36,357 bases of DNA from an uncultured Eubacteriales bacterium (GTDB lineage: Bacteria; Bacillota; Clostridia; Oscillospirales; Oscillospiraceae). The stretch is taken from positions 1 to 36,357 of the forward strand of contig CATJWG010000177.1 of NCBI GenBank assembly GCA_949744165.1, written 5' to 3'. Every line of letters begins with the position of its first letter. The first letter of the stretch is position 1. The notes below the pieces were generated by a model. That model had not been told where the DNA came from, did not search any database, and saw only the letters and a program-made list of their open reading frames with translations. The position numbers were made by a program, and so were the translations under genes. Shown here in pieces: positions 26,816 to 36,357 of this stretch.

Positions 26816-26838
26816 AGTTTACACCCCGCCAGAAGGCA

Positions 26839-27288
26839 TTATAAAAGATTTGCAATCTCCCTGTAAAAGTGCTCCGCTGAAGAGTTGTCCTTCATTGCTA
26901 TGAAGGCGGTGTCGTCTCCGGCTATACTGCCGATAAGACTCGGAATGCTCATGCTGTCGAGCGCAGAACACGCGGCGTTGGCAAGGCCAGGCAGGGTCTT
27001 GATGATAAGAAGATTCTGTGCCACGGCATAGCTCACCACGCTCTCTCGGAAGATTTTGCGCAGACGCGTATCATAATCGGAGTAGCCGTCCTTGACGCCG
27101 GTGACATAACGGTAAACACCGGAGGGACTCTGTTCCTTGACAAGATGCAAGTCGCGTATATCGCGTGAGAGCGTGGCCTGTGTGCTCTTTACACCCTCGG
27201 CCCTGAGCCGCTCCATGAGCTGGTTTTGCGTTTCAATCTCATATTTTTCTATTATCTCAAGAATTTTTTCCTGCCTGGCCGATTTCAT
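26839..27288 (-). CDS. argR: Arginine repressor
   Basis: RQEKILEIIEKYEIETQNQLMERLRAEGVKSTQATLSRDIRDLHLVK; C-terminal SIAGDDTAFIAM. Confidence 0.96.
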   Translation of the reverse strand: MKSARQEKILEIIEKYEIETQNQLMERLRAEGVKSTQATLSRDIRDLHLVKEQSPSGVYRYVTGVKDGYSDYDTRLRKIFRESVVSYAVAQNLLIIKTLPGLANAACSALDSMSIPSLIGSIAGDDTAFIAMKDNSSAEHFYREIANLL

Positions 27289-28148
27289 TTTCTCTCACCC
27301 AATTTCTCAAAAACTATATCATAAAAGGCCTTGCTGCCAACATGAGCAAGCAGAGTATGATGCCTCGATTTCTTGACATGCAGCACGTCGCCGTCATATA
27401 CGTCAAAGCGCCCGCCGTCCACGGAGATTATCGCGCTTCTACCGCGGATGCACCGGATGTCCACCGTCACCACGCGGTCCGGTGCAAGCACAAAGGAGCG
27501 TGCAGCCAAGGCGTGGGCGCATATTGGCGTGAGGATAAGGTTTTCAGCCGTTGGCTCAACGAGCGGTCCGCCCGCGGACATGGAATAGGCCGTTGAGCCC
27601 GTGGGCGTGGCGACGACAAGCCCGTCGCCGGAAAACTCGAGCATACGCCGCCCGTCACCGCGCGCGAGCATGTGTATCGTCTGCGTGATGCCGTGAAGGG
27701 CAACGTCATTTAGCGCGTAGTCGGAGAAGACCATTTCCCCGCCTCGCTCAAGCTCCACCTCGAGCATCATGCGCGGGCTGGGAGCATAGCTGCCGCGGGC
27801 CGCAGTTATAAGCAGGTCGATGTCGCTGCGCTCGAGCTCGGCCAAGAAGCCAATCGTGCCTAAATTTACGCCGATTATCGGCACCAAATGGCCTATCATG
27901 CGCCGAGCTGTGTGCATTATAGTGCCGTCTCCGCCGAGTGAGACTACAAGCTCTGCGCCGTCTATCACATCCTCAAGAGCGCAAAAATCCGTGCCCTCCA
28001 TCGGCAACAGCAAGTCTCCGTCAAGATACTCGGGGCTGACCTTCACTTCAAAGCCCGTGTTTTCCAGCAGCGCCCGGGCCTGCGCCGTTACCTCGAGCCC
28101 CTCGTCCTTGTAAGGGTTGGGGCACAGCACAACTCTTCTTTTGTCCAT
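27285..28148 (-). CDS. nadK: NAD kinase
   Basis: VVSLGGDGTIMHTARRM, GVNLGTIGFLAEL, TPTGSTAYSMSAGGPLVEP; overlaps argR by 4 bp. Confidence 0.97.
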   Translation of the reverse strand: MDKRRVVLCPNPYKDEGLEVTAQARALLENTGFEVKVSPEYLDGDLLLPMEGTDFCALEDVIDGAELVVSLGGDGTIMHTARRMIGHLVPIIGVNLGTIGFLAELERSDIDLLITAARGSYAPSPRMMLEVELERGGEMVFSDYALNDVALHGITQTIHMLARGDGRRMLEFSGDGLVVATPTGSTAYSMSAGGPLVEPTAENLILTPICAHALAARSFVLAPDRVVTVDIRCIRGRSAIISVDGGRFDVYDGDVLHVKKSRHHTLLAHVGSKAFYDIVFEKLGERK

Positions 28149-28173
28149 GTCGGGTTTTAGCTCCTTCTCGGGT

Positions 28174-28977
28174 TCAATGGTCCTTCAAATCACCGTGAGA
28201 CGCCGTGACAACGGCCGCGGCATCAGGCTCCGTCGTTTGATATGCACCCTTTTTCAGCAGGGCCAGATATTCTATGTTGCCCTCGGGGCCCTTTATGGGG
28301 GAGTAGTCCAGGTTCATGAGCGTCAGCCCGGCACTGGGCACGAAATCAATAAAATCACGCAGCACCTGCAAATGTACATGCTCGTCGCGCACTACGCCCT
28401 TCTTGCCGACATTCTCCCTGCCGGCTTCAAACTGTGGCTTTATTAGGCAGATTATCTCACCGTCAGCCCGCAGCAGCGCTGCGGCGGCTGGAATTACAAG
28501 GCGTACGGAGATAAAGGCTAAATCCATAACCGCAAGGTCAATTTCCTCGGGTATATCATTGCGTGTGAGGTACCGCGCGTTGGTGCGCTCCATGTTCACC
28601 ACGCGTTCGTCGCTTCTAAGGCTCCAGGCGAGCTGGCCGTAGCCTACATCCACCGCGTAAACCCTGCGCGCGCCGTTTTTGAGCAGCACGTCCGTAAAGC
28701 CGCCGGTAGAGGCGCCGCAGTCAAGGCAGGTCTTGCCCGAAGGGTCAACGGAAAAGACCCTCAGTGCCTTTTCCAGCTTCAATCCTCCGCGTGAGACATA
28801 GGGCAGCGAGGCGCCGCGGACTTCAATTTGTTTTTCAGGGTCCACCGGCGTGCCGGGCTTGTCCACGCGCTGGCCGTCCACAAATACCTCCCCAGCCATT
28901 ATAACGGCCTTGGCCCGCTCGCGGCTGGGCGCAAGGCCGTGCTCGGTTATAAGCTGGTCAAGCCTTACTTTCTTCAT
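28174..28977 (-). CDS. tlyA: TlyA family rRNA methyltransferase/putative hemolysin
   Basis: S4 domain KKVRLDQLITEHGLAPSRERAKAVIMAGEVFVDG; CLDCGASTGGFTDVLLKNGARRVYAVDVGYGQLAW. Confidence 0.95.
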   Translation of the reverse strand: MKKVRLDQLITEHGLAPSRERAKAVIMAGEVFVDGQRVDKPGTPVDPEKQIEVRGASLPYVSRGGLKLEKALRVFSVDPSGKTCLDCGASTGGFTDVLLKNGARRVYAVDVGYGQLAWSLRSDERVVNMERTNARYLTRNDIPEEIDLAVMDLAFISVRLVIPAAAALLRADGEIICLIKPQFEAGRENVGKKGVVRDEHVHLQVLRDFIDFVPSAGLTLMNLDYSPIKGPEGNIEYLALLKKGAYQTTEPDAAAVVTASHGDLKDH

Positions 28978-30817
28978 TCGTTTCCTCCATCGCAAGCTTT
29001 GCCGCCGAAACGACGGACGCGGAGTCTATACCGCAGACGCGCCGCAGCGTTTCCACCTCGCCGTGTGTCACCACGCCGTCGCCAAGGTTGAGCAGGCGGG
29101 CAAAACGTACAAAGACGCAGCTCTCGGCAAGATAGGCGAGCAGCGCCTGGCCCATGCATCCGTGAGCGCAGACCTCCTCAAGCACTATGATGCGGCCGGT
29201 TTTTTTCACGGACTGCGCCGTAACGGGAAACTCATCCGCATCAAGGCGGTTGAGCTTTATCAGGTTCGTGCTCAGGCCGAGAGATTCAAGCTCATCCGCG
29301 GCGGCGAGCGCTTCGTTTATCATTATTCCGTGTGTGACTATTGTAAGGTCCGTCCCATCGCGCAGCACGGTCTCGGCCAGAGCGGATGTGTCGAGTGTAT
29401 GCTTGCCCTCACTGCCACGGGGGTACCGCACCGCGGCGGGGCCCTTTGCATCCAGCGCAAGGCGCAGCATTGAGCGAAGCTCGGCGTAATTGGACGGGGC
29501 ATATATAGTCATGCCAGGCGTCTGGCGCAGCAGGCCGAGATCAAAGCTGCCCTGATGCGTCTCCCCATCGGCTCCGACAAGGCCGGCGCGATCCACGGCC
29601 AGTACCACCGGCACACGGCCAAGTCCAATGTCATGCACAAGCATGTCATAGCTGCGCTGCAAAAAGCTTGAGTACACCGCGAACACGGGTCTGAGCCCTT
29701 GCGCGGCCATTCCCGCAGCCATAGCCGCGGCGTGCTCCTCGGCTATGCCCACGTCAAAAAAGCGCTCGGGATAGCGTCCTGAAAACCAGCTGAGGCCCGT
29801 GCCGTCCGCCATAGCGGCGGTTATGGCAACAATACGCCCGTCCTGTGAGGCTAAGCGGCTGAGTTCCTCGCCGAAAACCTCCGAAAAAGAGCTGACGTGG
29901 GACAGGCTCACACCCTGTGCTGGGTCAAAGGGGGATACGCCGTGATAGGACTGAGGGTTTGCTTCGGCGGGAGCATAGCCCTTGCCCTTGGTGGTGGTGA
30001 CATGCACCAGCACAGGAATACGCAGTTCGCGGGCATAACGTATCACGCGTGTGAGGGTTTTTATATCATGGCCGTCTATCGGACCAAGATAGTAAAATCC
30101 CATGTCCTCAAATATGGTGTCCGGCAGGACAATGTCCTTTATCCACTCCTTGACGCCGTGTATAAGCGCGTGTACTCCGACAAACCGGCCGATGGTTTTG
30201 TGGTACAGGCGCTTGACGGCCAGGTAGCTTGGACGTACCCGCTGCCGCGCCAGCAGGCGCGACACCGCGCCTACATTGGAGTTTATGGACATTCCGTTAT
30301 CGTTGAGGATTATGACTATGCTCTCGCCGGAGGCACCGCAGTTGGCAAGCCCTTCGTAGGCTAAGCCGCCTGTAAGAGCACCGTCGCCTATCACAGCGGC
30401 GACGCCGTAGTCCGCACCGGTGAGTGTTCTGGCCTTTGCCATGCCAAGGGCTATGGATATGGAGTTTGAGGCGTGACCGGAAATGCAGGCGTCGTCCGCG
30501 CTCTCGCAGGGCTTGGGAAAGCCGGACAACCCGCCGAAGCGGCGCAGAGTGTCAAACTGTTCAAGCCGCCCTGTGAGCATCTTATGCGCGTAGCACTGGT
30601 GGCCGACGTCAAAAACTATCCTGTCGCGCGAGGTGTCGTATACCCTGTGCAGCGCCACCGTCAACTCAACGGCCCCGAGGCTTGAGGCCAAGTGACCTCC
30701 ATTTTTGGATGCGGCGGTCAGTATCGCGCTGCGGAGCTCCGCGCACAGCGGCTCAAGCTGGTTGCGGTCGAGCTTTTTCACATCCGCGGAGGAGTGTATT
30801 TGTGATAATAAATCCAA
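28958..30817 (-). CDS. dxs: 1-deoxy-D-xylulose-5-phosphate synthase (TTG start)
   Basis: GGHLASSLGAVELTVALHRVYD, GDGALTGGLAYEGLANCG, DRAGLVGADGETHQGSFDL. Confidence 0.97.
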   Translation of the reverse strand: MDLLSQIHSSADVKKLDRNQLEPLCAELRSAILTAASKNGGHLASSLGAVELTVALHRVYDTSRDRIVFDVGHQCYAHKMLTGRLEQFDTLRRFGGLSGFPKPCESADDACISGHASNSISIALGMAKARTLTGADYGVAAVIGDGALTGGLAYEGLANCGASGESIVIILNDNGMSINSNVGAVSRLLARQRVRPSYLAVKRLYHKTIGRFVGVHALIHGVKEWIKDIVLPDTIFEDMGFYYLGPIDGHDIKTLTRVIRYARELRIPVLVHVTTTKGKGYAPAEANPQSYHGVSPFDPAQGVSLSHVSSFSEVFGEELSRLASQDGRIVAITAAMADGTGLSWFSGRYPERFFDVGIAEEHAAAMAAGMAAQGLRPVFAVYSSFLQRSYDMLVHDIGLGRVPVVLAVDRAGLVGADGETHQGSFDLGLLRQTPGMTIYAPSNYAELRSMLRLALDAKGPAAVRYPRGSEGKHTLDTSALAETVLRDGTDLTIVTHGIMINEALAAADELESLGLSTNLIKLNRLDADEFPVTAQSVKKTGRIIVLEEVCAHGCMGQALLAYLAESCVFVRFARLLNLGDGVVTHGEVETLRRVCGIDSASVVSAAKLAMEETNEESKA

Positions 30818-30916
30818 ATTCTTGCCCCTTCCGTCAGGAAAAGTCGGGGGATTTGTCCCCTTAAACGGGAGCGGAACGAGTAAATATGCACAACTCCCAT
30901 TTATACAATGATAGCA

Positions 30917-30954
30917 AAAATTGCCCCGAATTACAACAGTAACGGAGCAATTTT
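30917..30954 (-). terminator. Terminator-like hairpin downstream of ispA
   Basis: Minus strand AAAATTGCTCCG-N14-CGGGGCAATTTTT with one mismatch, ending in a T run. Confidence 0.6.
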
Positions 30955-31003
30955 AATTAAAAAAATATACGAATATTTCTGTGAATATTTAGTATTTAAT
31001 CAG

Positions 31004-31870
31004 TCATTTATTCCTTCCGGCAAGCTCGTCGGTTAGCCGGCAGAGGAAGTCGGTATCGTGAAACACGGCGAGGCTGTGCTTGGCAGCGGTGCTCAGGCGT
31101 TGGATTTCGAGTTCACAGCCCCCGGGGCCGAGGAGGTCAAAAAAAGTGGTTTTTCCATCGCGCGCGTCCGAGCCGGAGGTTTTTCCGAGCTGCTCGGCCG
31201 TGCCCTGCGCGTCGAGCATGTCGTCGCGTATTTGAAAGGACATGCCGAGCGCGTGGCCGAAATCGCCTGCAGCGGCAAAATGAAGCTCCGCTCCGCCCGC
31301 GGCGGCGACGCCTATCTGACAGGCTGCGTGGATGAGTGCGCCGGTTTTCAGCGAATGGGTGTGGCGCAGGGATGCCTCATCTACGGAGCTTGGTGGGGCG
31401 GCAGTGTCCAGATACTGCCCTGCGCACATGCCCATGCTTCCCGCGGCGTGGGCGAGAAGCTGTGCGCAGCGGACCACCCGCTCCGGAGGCAGTGGAGCGC
31501 CAAGCAGCGCGGCGAAGGCATCGGCCTGAAGTGCGTCGCCGGCAAGCGTGGCGGTGCACACACCGTAAACCACGTGGTTGGTGGGCTTTCCGCGGCGCAG
31601 CTCGTCGTTGTCCATGCAGGGCAGGTCGTCATGTATCAGCGAATAGGTGTGCAGCAGCTCAACGGCGCAGGCCGCGGGGAGAGCCGCGTCAATGTCCCCT
31701 CCGCAGAGCCGGCAGAACTCCAGAGTCAGCATTGGACGCAGGCGCTTGCCCCCAGCGGTGAGGCTGTAACGCTCGCTCTCGCGCAGGCGGTCCCAGGCAA
31801 GGCCGGCCGGCCGGAAATACTCGTCCAGAGCCGCATCTATTTTTTCCTTATATTCCTCGGCCTGAGTCAT
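31004..31870 (-). CDS. ispA: Polyprenyl synthetase (farnesyl/geranyl diphosphate synthase)
   Basis: GGKRLRPML, first Asp-rich LIHDDLPCMDNDELRRGKPT, second IRDDMLD. Confidence 0.96.
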   Translation of the reverse strand: MTQAEEYKEKIDAALDEYFRPAGLAWDRLRESERYSLTAGGKRLRPMLTLEFCRLCGGDIDAALPAACAVELLHTYSLIHDDLPCMDNDELRRGKPTNHVVYGVCTATLAGDALQADAFAALLGAPLPPERVVRCAQLLAHAAGSMGMCAGQYLDTAAPPSSVDEASLRHTHSLKTGALIHAACQIGVAAAGGAELHFAAAGDFGHALGMSFQIRDDMLDAQGTAEQLGKTSGSDARDGKTTFFDLLGPGGCELEIQRLSTAAKHSLAVFHDTDFLCRLTDELAGRNK

Positions 31871-31991
31871 TATCTTATATCACTCCCCAATTAAATATGA
31901 AGTATAGTTACTGTGCGCGAAGTCCAGATTTACATAAATTGAAAGCGAGTTTAAAGTCCTTTTTGATACCTTTAACTTTCAAGAAAAAATA

Positions 31992-32225
31992 TCACTCCTG
32001 TTCATCAAAGGGCAGTTCTTCCGGCTCGCCGTCGGGCCCCTTTCTCAGCCTCACGACCTGCTGTTCCGCCTCGTCGAGCATCGCGCCGCAACGGCGGATA
32101 AGGGCGGTGCCCTCCTCAAACAGCTTCATCGACTCGTCGAGTGCAACGTCGCCCTTCTCAAGATTTTTGACTATTTCGTCTATACGCTTGAGCGAAAGCT
32201 CAAACGACAGCTTTTTTTCAGCCAT
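31992..32225 (-). CDS. xseB: Exodeoxyribonuclease VII small subunit
   Basis: FELSLKRIDEIVKNLEKGDVALDESMKLFEEGTALIRRC. Confidence 0.96.
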   Translation of the reverse strand: MAEKKLSFELSLKRIDEIVKNLEKGDVALDESMKLFEEGTALIRRCGAMLDEAEQQVVRLRKGPDGEPEELPFDEQE

Positions 32226-33441
32226 TGCTTAAATCCTTCCTTTCCGCTTTATCCTCCACACGGCAGCGCAGGCTGCCGTCATGCAGGCGCAGGCTAAGCA
32301 CGTCACCCGTATTCACGATATTGATGCTGCGCACTGCCTCACCGGCGTCCGTCACGGCGAAGGCATACCCGCGCGCGAGTACCTTCAGCGGGCTGAGCGC
32401 GTCGAGCGAGGCGGCAAGGCGCACCTGCTCGCGCCGGGCTGACGAGACGGTTTTCTCCGCTGCGGAGACGAGGTGCGCGCGCATATAATCAAGCTCCATG
32501 CGCTTTTGCTCTATGTAGCCCGTGGGGCTCTGGATAACGCGACGCCCGCTCAGCTCATTGAGGGCGCGGCGCAGAGCGTCCAACTTTTTGCGCACGGCTT
32601 GCTGCGCGCGTATTTCCGCGCCAAGCAGGGCCTCGCGCATTTCCGACTGGTCGGGCACTGCCAGCTCAGCGCCGTTGGACGGCGTGGCGGCGCGCAGGTC
32701 CGCGACATAGTCGGCTATCGTCACGTCCGGCTCGTGGCCGACGGCGGAGATGACGGGAATCTCGCTGTCGTATATCGCGCGGGCCACGCGTTCGTCGTTG
32801 AAAGCCCAAAGGTCCTCAATACTGCCGCCGCCGCGTCCGGTGATGATGAGGTCGGCGACGGAGTGACGGTTGGCGTAGCCCAGCGCGCCGGTTATCTCCG
32901 CAGGGGCTTCAACGCCCTGCACGCGCACGGGCATGACGATTATTTTTGCCATGGGCCAGCGCTTTCCGGACACGCGGATGATATCGCGCACCGCCGCGCC
33001 CGCTCCGCTGGTTATCACTGCTATGCGCGCCGGAAAGCGCGGAATCGGCTTTTTGTGCGCGGGGTCGAAAAGCCCCTCGGAGGCGAGCTTGGCTTTGAGC
33101 TTTTCGTAGGCGGCGTGCAGGTCGCCCACGCCCTGAGGCTGGAGGGCGGTGCAGTAAAGCTGATAGGCACCGTCGCGCAGGTAAACCGCCACCCGTCCCA
33201 TGGCCACGACGCTTATGCCGCTCTCGGGACGAAAGCGCAGCTTTGACGCGGCGGTTTTGAACATCACACAGCGCATACTGCTCTCGGCGTCCTTAAGCGT
33301 GAAGTAGTGGTGTCCCGAAGGATAGACCTTGTAGTTTGAAAGCTCGCCGGCAACGCACACGCTTTGCAGTGCCTCATCGCTCTCAAGCAGGTCGCGGATG
33401 CGGACGTTGAGCTGGCTGACGGAAAATATGTTTTCCCCCAT
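32218..33441 (-). CDS. xseA: Exodeoxyribonuclease VII large subunit
   Basis: SQLNVRIRDLLESDEALQSVCVAGELSNYKVYPSGHHYFTLKD; VITSGAGAAVRDI; LIITGRGGGSIEDLWAFNDE. Confidence 0.98.
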   Translation of the reverse strand: MGENIFSVSQLNVRIRDLLESDEALQSVCVAGELSNYKVYPSGHHYFTLKDAESSMRCVMFKTAASKLRFRPESGISVVAMGRVAVYLRDGAYQLYCTALQPQGVGDLHAAYEKLKAKLASEGLFDPAHKKPIPRFPARIAVITSGAGAAVRDIIRVSGKRWPMAKIIVMPVRVQGVEAPAEITGALGYANRHSVADLIITGRGGGSIEDLWAFNDERVARAIYDSEIPVISAVGHEPDVTIADYVADLRAATPSNGAELAVPDQSEMREALLGAEIRAQQAVRKKLDALRRALNELSGRRVIQSPTGYIEQKRMELDYMRAHLVSAAEKTVSSARREQVRLAASLDALSPLKVLARGYAFAVTDAGEAVRSINIVNTGDVLSLRLHDGSLRCRVEDKAERKDLSNG

Positions 33442-33492
33442 AAGAGTTAAAACGGGCGCGCAATTACGGCGCGCCCTCTCCTTGTATTGAAA

Positions 33493-34023
33493 TCAAAGCT
33501 CCGGCGTTGGACTGACCGGCTCGCCGGCTGAGTCCGCTTCGCCGGTCACGGCAGGCTCCTCGGTTGGGACGGAGGATTCGCCCAGCTCTCCGCGTACAAA
33601 GCTGCCCAAAACGCCGTTTATGAAAGCGGCGGTGTCGCGCTCTTCATAGCGCTTGGCAAGCTCCACGGCCTCGTTTATGGCCGCGGAGTTGGGCACATCG
33701 TCCATGTAGAGTATCTCGCACATGGCCGCACGCATTATGGCTACGGCGGTTTTGGAGATGCGGTCAACCCTCCAGCCGGAGGCGTATTTTTGTATGTAGG
33801 CGTCAAGCTGTACGCGATGGTCAAATATAAGCTGCACAAGTGTGCGGATATATCGCATCTGCCGCTTGTCGGGATACTCTTCAAAAAGCTGGCTTTCGCC
33901 GGACAGACTGGCATAGTGCTCGGTCTCGAAAAAACCGTCGAGCACGTCCTGTGCGAAGTCCTCGCTCACGGCAGTGGCAAAGCCGAGCTGCAGCGCTATC
34001 TCTCTGGCTGTCGTTCTTGTCAT
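33493..34023 (-). CDS. nusB: Transcription antitermination factor NusB
   Basis: TAREIALQLGFA; DRISKTAVAIMRAAMCEILYMDDVPNSAAINEAVELAKRYEERDTAAFINGVLGS. Confidence 0.93.
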   Translation of the reverse strand: MTRTTAREIALQLGFATAVSEDFAQDVLDGFFETEHYASLSGESQLFEEYPDKRQMRYIRTLVQLIFDHRVQLDAYIQKYASGWRVDRISKTAVAIMRAAMCEILYMDDVPNSAAINEAVELAKRYEERDTAAFINGVLGSFVRGELGESSVPTEEPAVTGEADSAGEPVSPTPEL

Positions 34024-34070
34024 ATACTTATTTCTCCGTTCGGTTTGCCTCGGGCTTCGTGTAAGTCCGC

Positions 34071-34430
34071 TTATTTGTCAATCGCCACGCCGCTGACGTG
34101 GATGTTCACGCTGGGGCTTATGCCCGTCATGGAGCTTACTGCGGAGGCAACCGCGCTCTGTGCCTCGGAAGCAACGCGGGAAATGCTCCAGCCATAGCGA
34201 ACCATGACAATAACGTCTACACTTATGCCGCCATTGTCAAAGCTGACGTTCACGCCTCGGGAGATGGTTTTTTTGCCGATGGACTCATACAGCTCCGAGC
34301 CGACGCTGTTGGAAAGCCCAGCAATACCCTCAACCTCTGCGGCCGCGGCGCTGGCGATAACGGCTATCACATTGTCGGATATGTTCACGCTGCCCTTTTC
34401 TCCGGTTATGCTTATGTAATTTTCCGGCAT
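34071..34430 (-). CDS. Asp23/Gls24 family envelope stress response protein
   Basis: GSVNISDNVIAVIASAAAAEVEGIAGLSNSVG; VNVSFDNGGISVDVIVMVRYG; start chosen at MPENYI using GGAG spacing (supplied ORF starts at 34499). Confidence 0.88.
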   Translation of the reverse strand: MPENYISITGEKGSVNISDNVIAVIASAAAAEVEGIAGLSNSVGSELYESIGKKTISRGVNVSFDNGGISVDVIVMVRYGWSISRVASEAQSAVASAVSSMTGISPSVNIHVSGVAIDK

Positions 34431-34547
34431 GTACATTAACTCCAATCTGTCAGAAATGTCTGCGGATAAAATTTTCCTGCTATTCATTAAGTATACCATG
34501 CTTTTTTGTAAAAATAAATAGATAAATGTAAAATTGCAAAAAGACTT

Positions 34548-35243
34548 TCAAAGGCTACCGGACACTATGTCCTCCACACGGCGCAGGTCGTCCGTCTCGA
34601 AGTCAATACGCACGCCAGCGTCGTTTTCCGCGTGCTGGGGGTTGTACCAGCAGCATTTTATGCCCGCGGTATTGCCTCCCCGCATGTCGCTTGTCAGCGA
34701 GTCGCCGACTATGAGCATCTCATCCTTCGCAAAGGGCGGAATACGTTCAAACACATGCTGGAAAAATTCCGGTCTCGGTTTGTCAAAGCCGACCTGCTCG
34801 GAGATAAACACACCGTCGAAAAGCTCAAGCAGGCCGGAGCGGGTCAGCTTTCGCTTCTGCGCGGTGTAGGTGCCGTTAGTCACCGCGTACTGCTTCACGC
34901 GCAGGCGCAGGCGCTTTACAAGCTCATAGGCGTCGTCGATAAAGCATATCGTGTCGCCAAGGCGGTATTGGTACTCGTCGTTGAAGGCTGCCGCGTCCGT
35001 ATGTATGCCCTCCCTGTCAAAAAACTCGACAAAGCGGCCGAGCAGCACCTCGTCCCGGCTTATTTCGCCGTATTCAAGCCGTTTCCAGTAGCCCGCGTTT
35101 ATTTTTGAATAGCGCGAAATCATCTCGTCGGTGCATTTGCCCATGCCGAAGCGTTCAAAGCAGGCGCGTATGGACGCGCGCTCCGCCGCAAGAAAGTCCA
35201 GCAAGGTGCCGTCAACATCCCACAATATTGCTTTTATTGCCAT
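34548..35243 (-). CDS. HAD hydrolase, YjjG-like (noncanonical nucleotidase type)
   Basis: AILWDVDGTLLDFLAAE, YAVTNGT, VFISEQVGFDKPRPEFF, LIVGDSLTSDMRGGNTAGIKCCWYNP. Confidence 0.93.
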   Translation of the reverse strand: MAIKAILWDVDGTLLDFLAAERASIRACFERFGMGKCTDEMISRYSKINAGYWKRLEYGEISRDEVLLGRFVEFFDREGIHTDAAAFNDEYQYRLGDTICFIDDAYELVKRLRLRVKQYAVTNGTYTAQKRKLTRSGLLELFDGVFISEQVGFDKPRPEFFQHVFERIPPFAKDEMLIVGDSLTSDMRGGNTAGIKCCWYNPQHAENDAGVRIDFETDDLRRVEDIVSGSL

Positions 35244-35310
35244 GCCATGTCCTCCACGGTAGTTTTATGAAGATTATAGCATATGCGGTCAAGCGCCGGA
35301 CAGAAAAATC

Positions 35311-35339
35311 TTGCGTGCCGGGCCGATATGCTGTATATT
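35311..35339 (+). promoter_or_regulatory. Putative sigma-A promoter of dapF
   Basis: TTGCGT-N17-TATATT. Confidence 0.45.
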
Positions 35340-35381
35340 GATAAGCAGACAAATAAAGAAGTTAAAGCGGGAGACTGCCTT

Positions 35382-36218
35382 ATGAAATTTCACAAGCTCA
35401 ACGGAACGGGAAACGACTTTGTAATAATCGACAATATGGACGGCGCGCTCAGCCACGAAACGCTCTCGCGCATGGCGAAAAAGCTGTGCGAGCGGCACAT
35501 GTCAATAGGAGCCGACGGGCTCATGGCCGTGGCACGCTCAGATATAGCGGACTTTCGCATGGAGTTTTTCAACTCCGACGGCTCCGTGGGCGAGATGTGC
35601 GGCAACGGCGCGCGCTGCATCTGCCGCTATGGTTACGAAATGGGGCTGTCCGGCCCGACGCAGACGGTGGAGACAACCTCCGGCGTCGTCACCGGACAGC
35701 GGATAGACAAGCGCCTTTACAGAATCCGCCTGACGGACCCGACCGTGATAAAGCCAGATTACAGCGTCGAGCTCGACGGCGCGCAGTACGAATGCGGCTA
35801 CGTGGAGCTGGGCAGTCCCGGGCTGCCGCACGCGGTAATCCCCATGGCGGGGCTGCGGGACACGGACCCGCGGCAGCTTTTCGACATGGCGCGCCGCCTG
35901 CGCTCGCACCCCGCATTCCCCAAAGGGGCGAACGTAAATTTCTATGAGATTACAGGCGAGAACTGCGTGTTTGAGCGCACCTTTGAGCGCGGCGTGGAGG
36001 ACTTTACATACGCCTGCGGCACCGGTACGGCCTCCGTGGCGCTGATACTCACGCTGAAGGGATTCAGCGATGGCTGCGGATTCAACGCCGACATGGTGGG
36101 CGGACGGCTTGTTGTGGACGTGGAGCGCGAGGGGAATGAGGTGACGGCGCTGTACCTGTCCGGACCGACGAATATCGTCGCCGCGGGCGAGATTTTAGAC
36201 GAGGAACTGACAATATAA
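35382..36218 (+). CDS. dapF: Diaminopimelate epimerase
   Basis: MKFHKLNGTGNDFVIIDN; EMCGNGARCICRYGYE; YACGTGTASVAL (both catalytic Cys motifs). Confidence 0.97.
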   Translation: MKFHKLNGTGNDFVIIDNMDGALSHETLSRMAKKLCERHMSIGADGLMAVARSDIADFRMEFFNSDGSVGEMCGNGARCICRYGYEMGLSGPTQTVETTSGVVTGQRIDKRLYRIRLTDPTVIKPDYSVELDGAQYECGYVELGSPGLPHAVIPMAGLRDTDPRQLFDMARRLRSHPAFPKGANVNFYEITGENCVFERTFERGVEDFTYACGTGTASVALILTLKGFSDGCGFNADMVGGRLVVDVEREGNEVTALYLSGPTNIVAAGEILDEELTI

Positions 36219-36242
36219 AGCGGCTTGACCGCGATTAAAAAC

Positions 36243-36270
36243 AGCCCCCGCCGCGAGTGCGGCGGGGGCT
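36243..36270. terminator. Intrinsic terminator between convergent genes
   Basis: Perfect 12-bp stem AGCCCCCGCCGC-GAGT-GCGGCGGGGGCT. Confidence 0.85.
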
Positions 36271-36274
36271 TCGT

Positions 36275-36355
36275 CTATTCAGCTAAGATTTCAGGGAAAA
36301 CCAGCTTCCCGTCCCGGTAAACTCCAAGAACATCGTAGGTGAGCGTTATTTCAAC
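36275..36355 (-). CDS. 3' end of a minus-strand gene truncated by the window edge
   Basis: Minus-strand open frame ...VEITLTYDVLGVYRDGKLVFPEILAE* running off the window; convergent with dapF across the shared terminator. Confidence 0.5.
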   Translation of the reverse strand, partial: VEITLTYDVLGVYRDGKLVFPEILAE

Positions 36356-36357
36356 AT

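Noticed and set aside
31058-31894. 278-aa plus-strand ORF
   Set aside because: Antisense to ispA, which carries both Asp-rich motifs.
35325-35332. GCCGATAT-like sigma-D -10 upstream of dapF
   Set aside because: Falls within the spacer of a better sigma-A-type promoter and dapF is a housekeeping gene; likely chance.
1-36357. CRISPR arrays, rRNA, tRNA, transposases, defence genes
   Set aside because: None recognised; no regularly spaced direct repeats, tRNA-like cloverleaf or transposase motif noticed, though this was by eye and not by a dedicated search.

Overview
The window looks like Clostridia (Oscillospiraceae-like) chromosome; that placement is inferred from gene content and order only. 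Left part: a methyl-accepting chemotaxis protein, an FtsA/PilM-like actin-fold ATPase with an unusual C-terminus plus a small lipoprotein, a SAM methyltransferase, and an orphan Clp-like AAA+ ATPase. Next comes a late flagellar operon in the B. subtilis order (flgM-flgN-flgK-flgL-yviE/DUF6470-fliW-csrA, then a yjfB-like gene). The middle holds two MATE transporters, uvrB, an SPL-like radical SAM protein, an AraC/GyrI regulator, a Y-family DNA polymerase, an alpha/beta hydrolase, a YolD-like protein and a low-MW phosphatase. The right part is a conserved housekeeping cluster on the minus strand (asp23/gls24-nusB-xseA-xseB-ispA-dxs-tlyA-nadK-argR-recN), a YjjG-like HAD hydrolase, and divergent dapF. 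No rRNA, tRNA, CRISPR array or transposase gene was recognised. The most interesting signals are: a GGA-in-loop hairpin plus GGA-rich Shine-Dalgarno immediately downstream of csrA, in front of the yjfB-like gene (candidate CsrA target); a dense array of hairpins between the MCP and ftsA-like genes; repeat-containing insertions in FlgL and FlgK; an orphan single-module Clp-like ATPase; and promoter-embedded palindromes. No wholly new system could be demonstrated from sequence alone.
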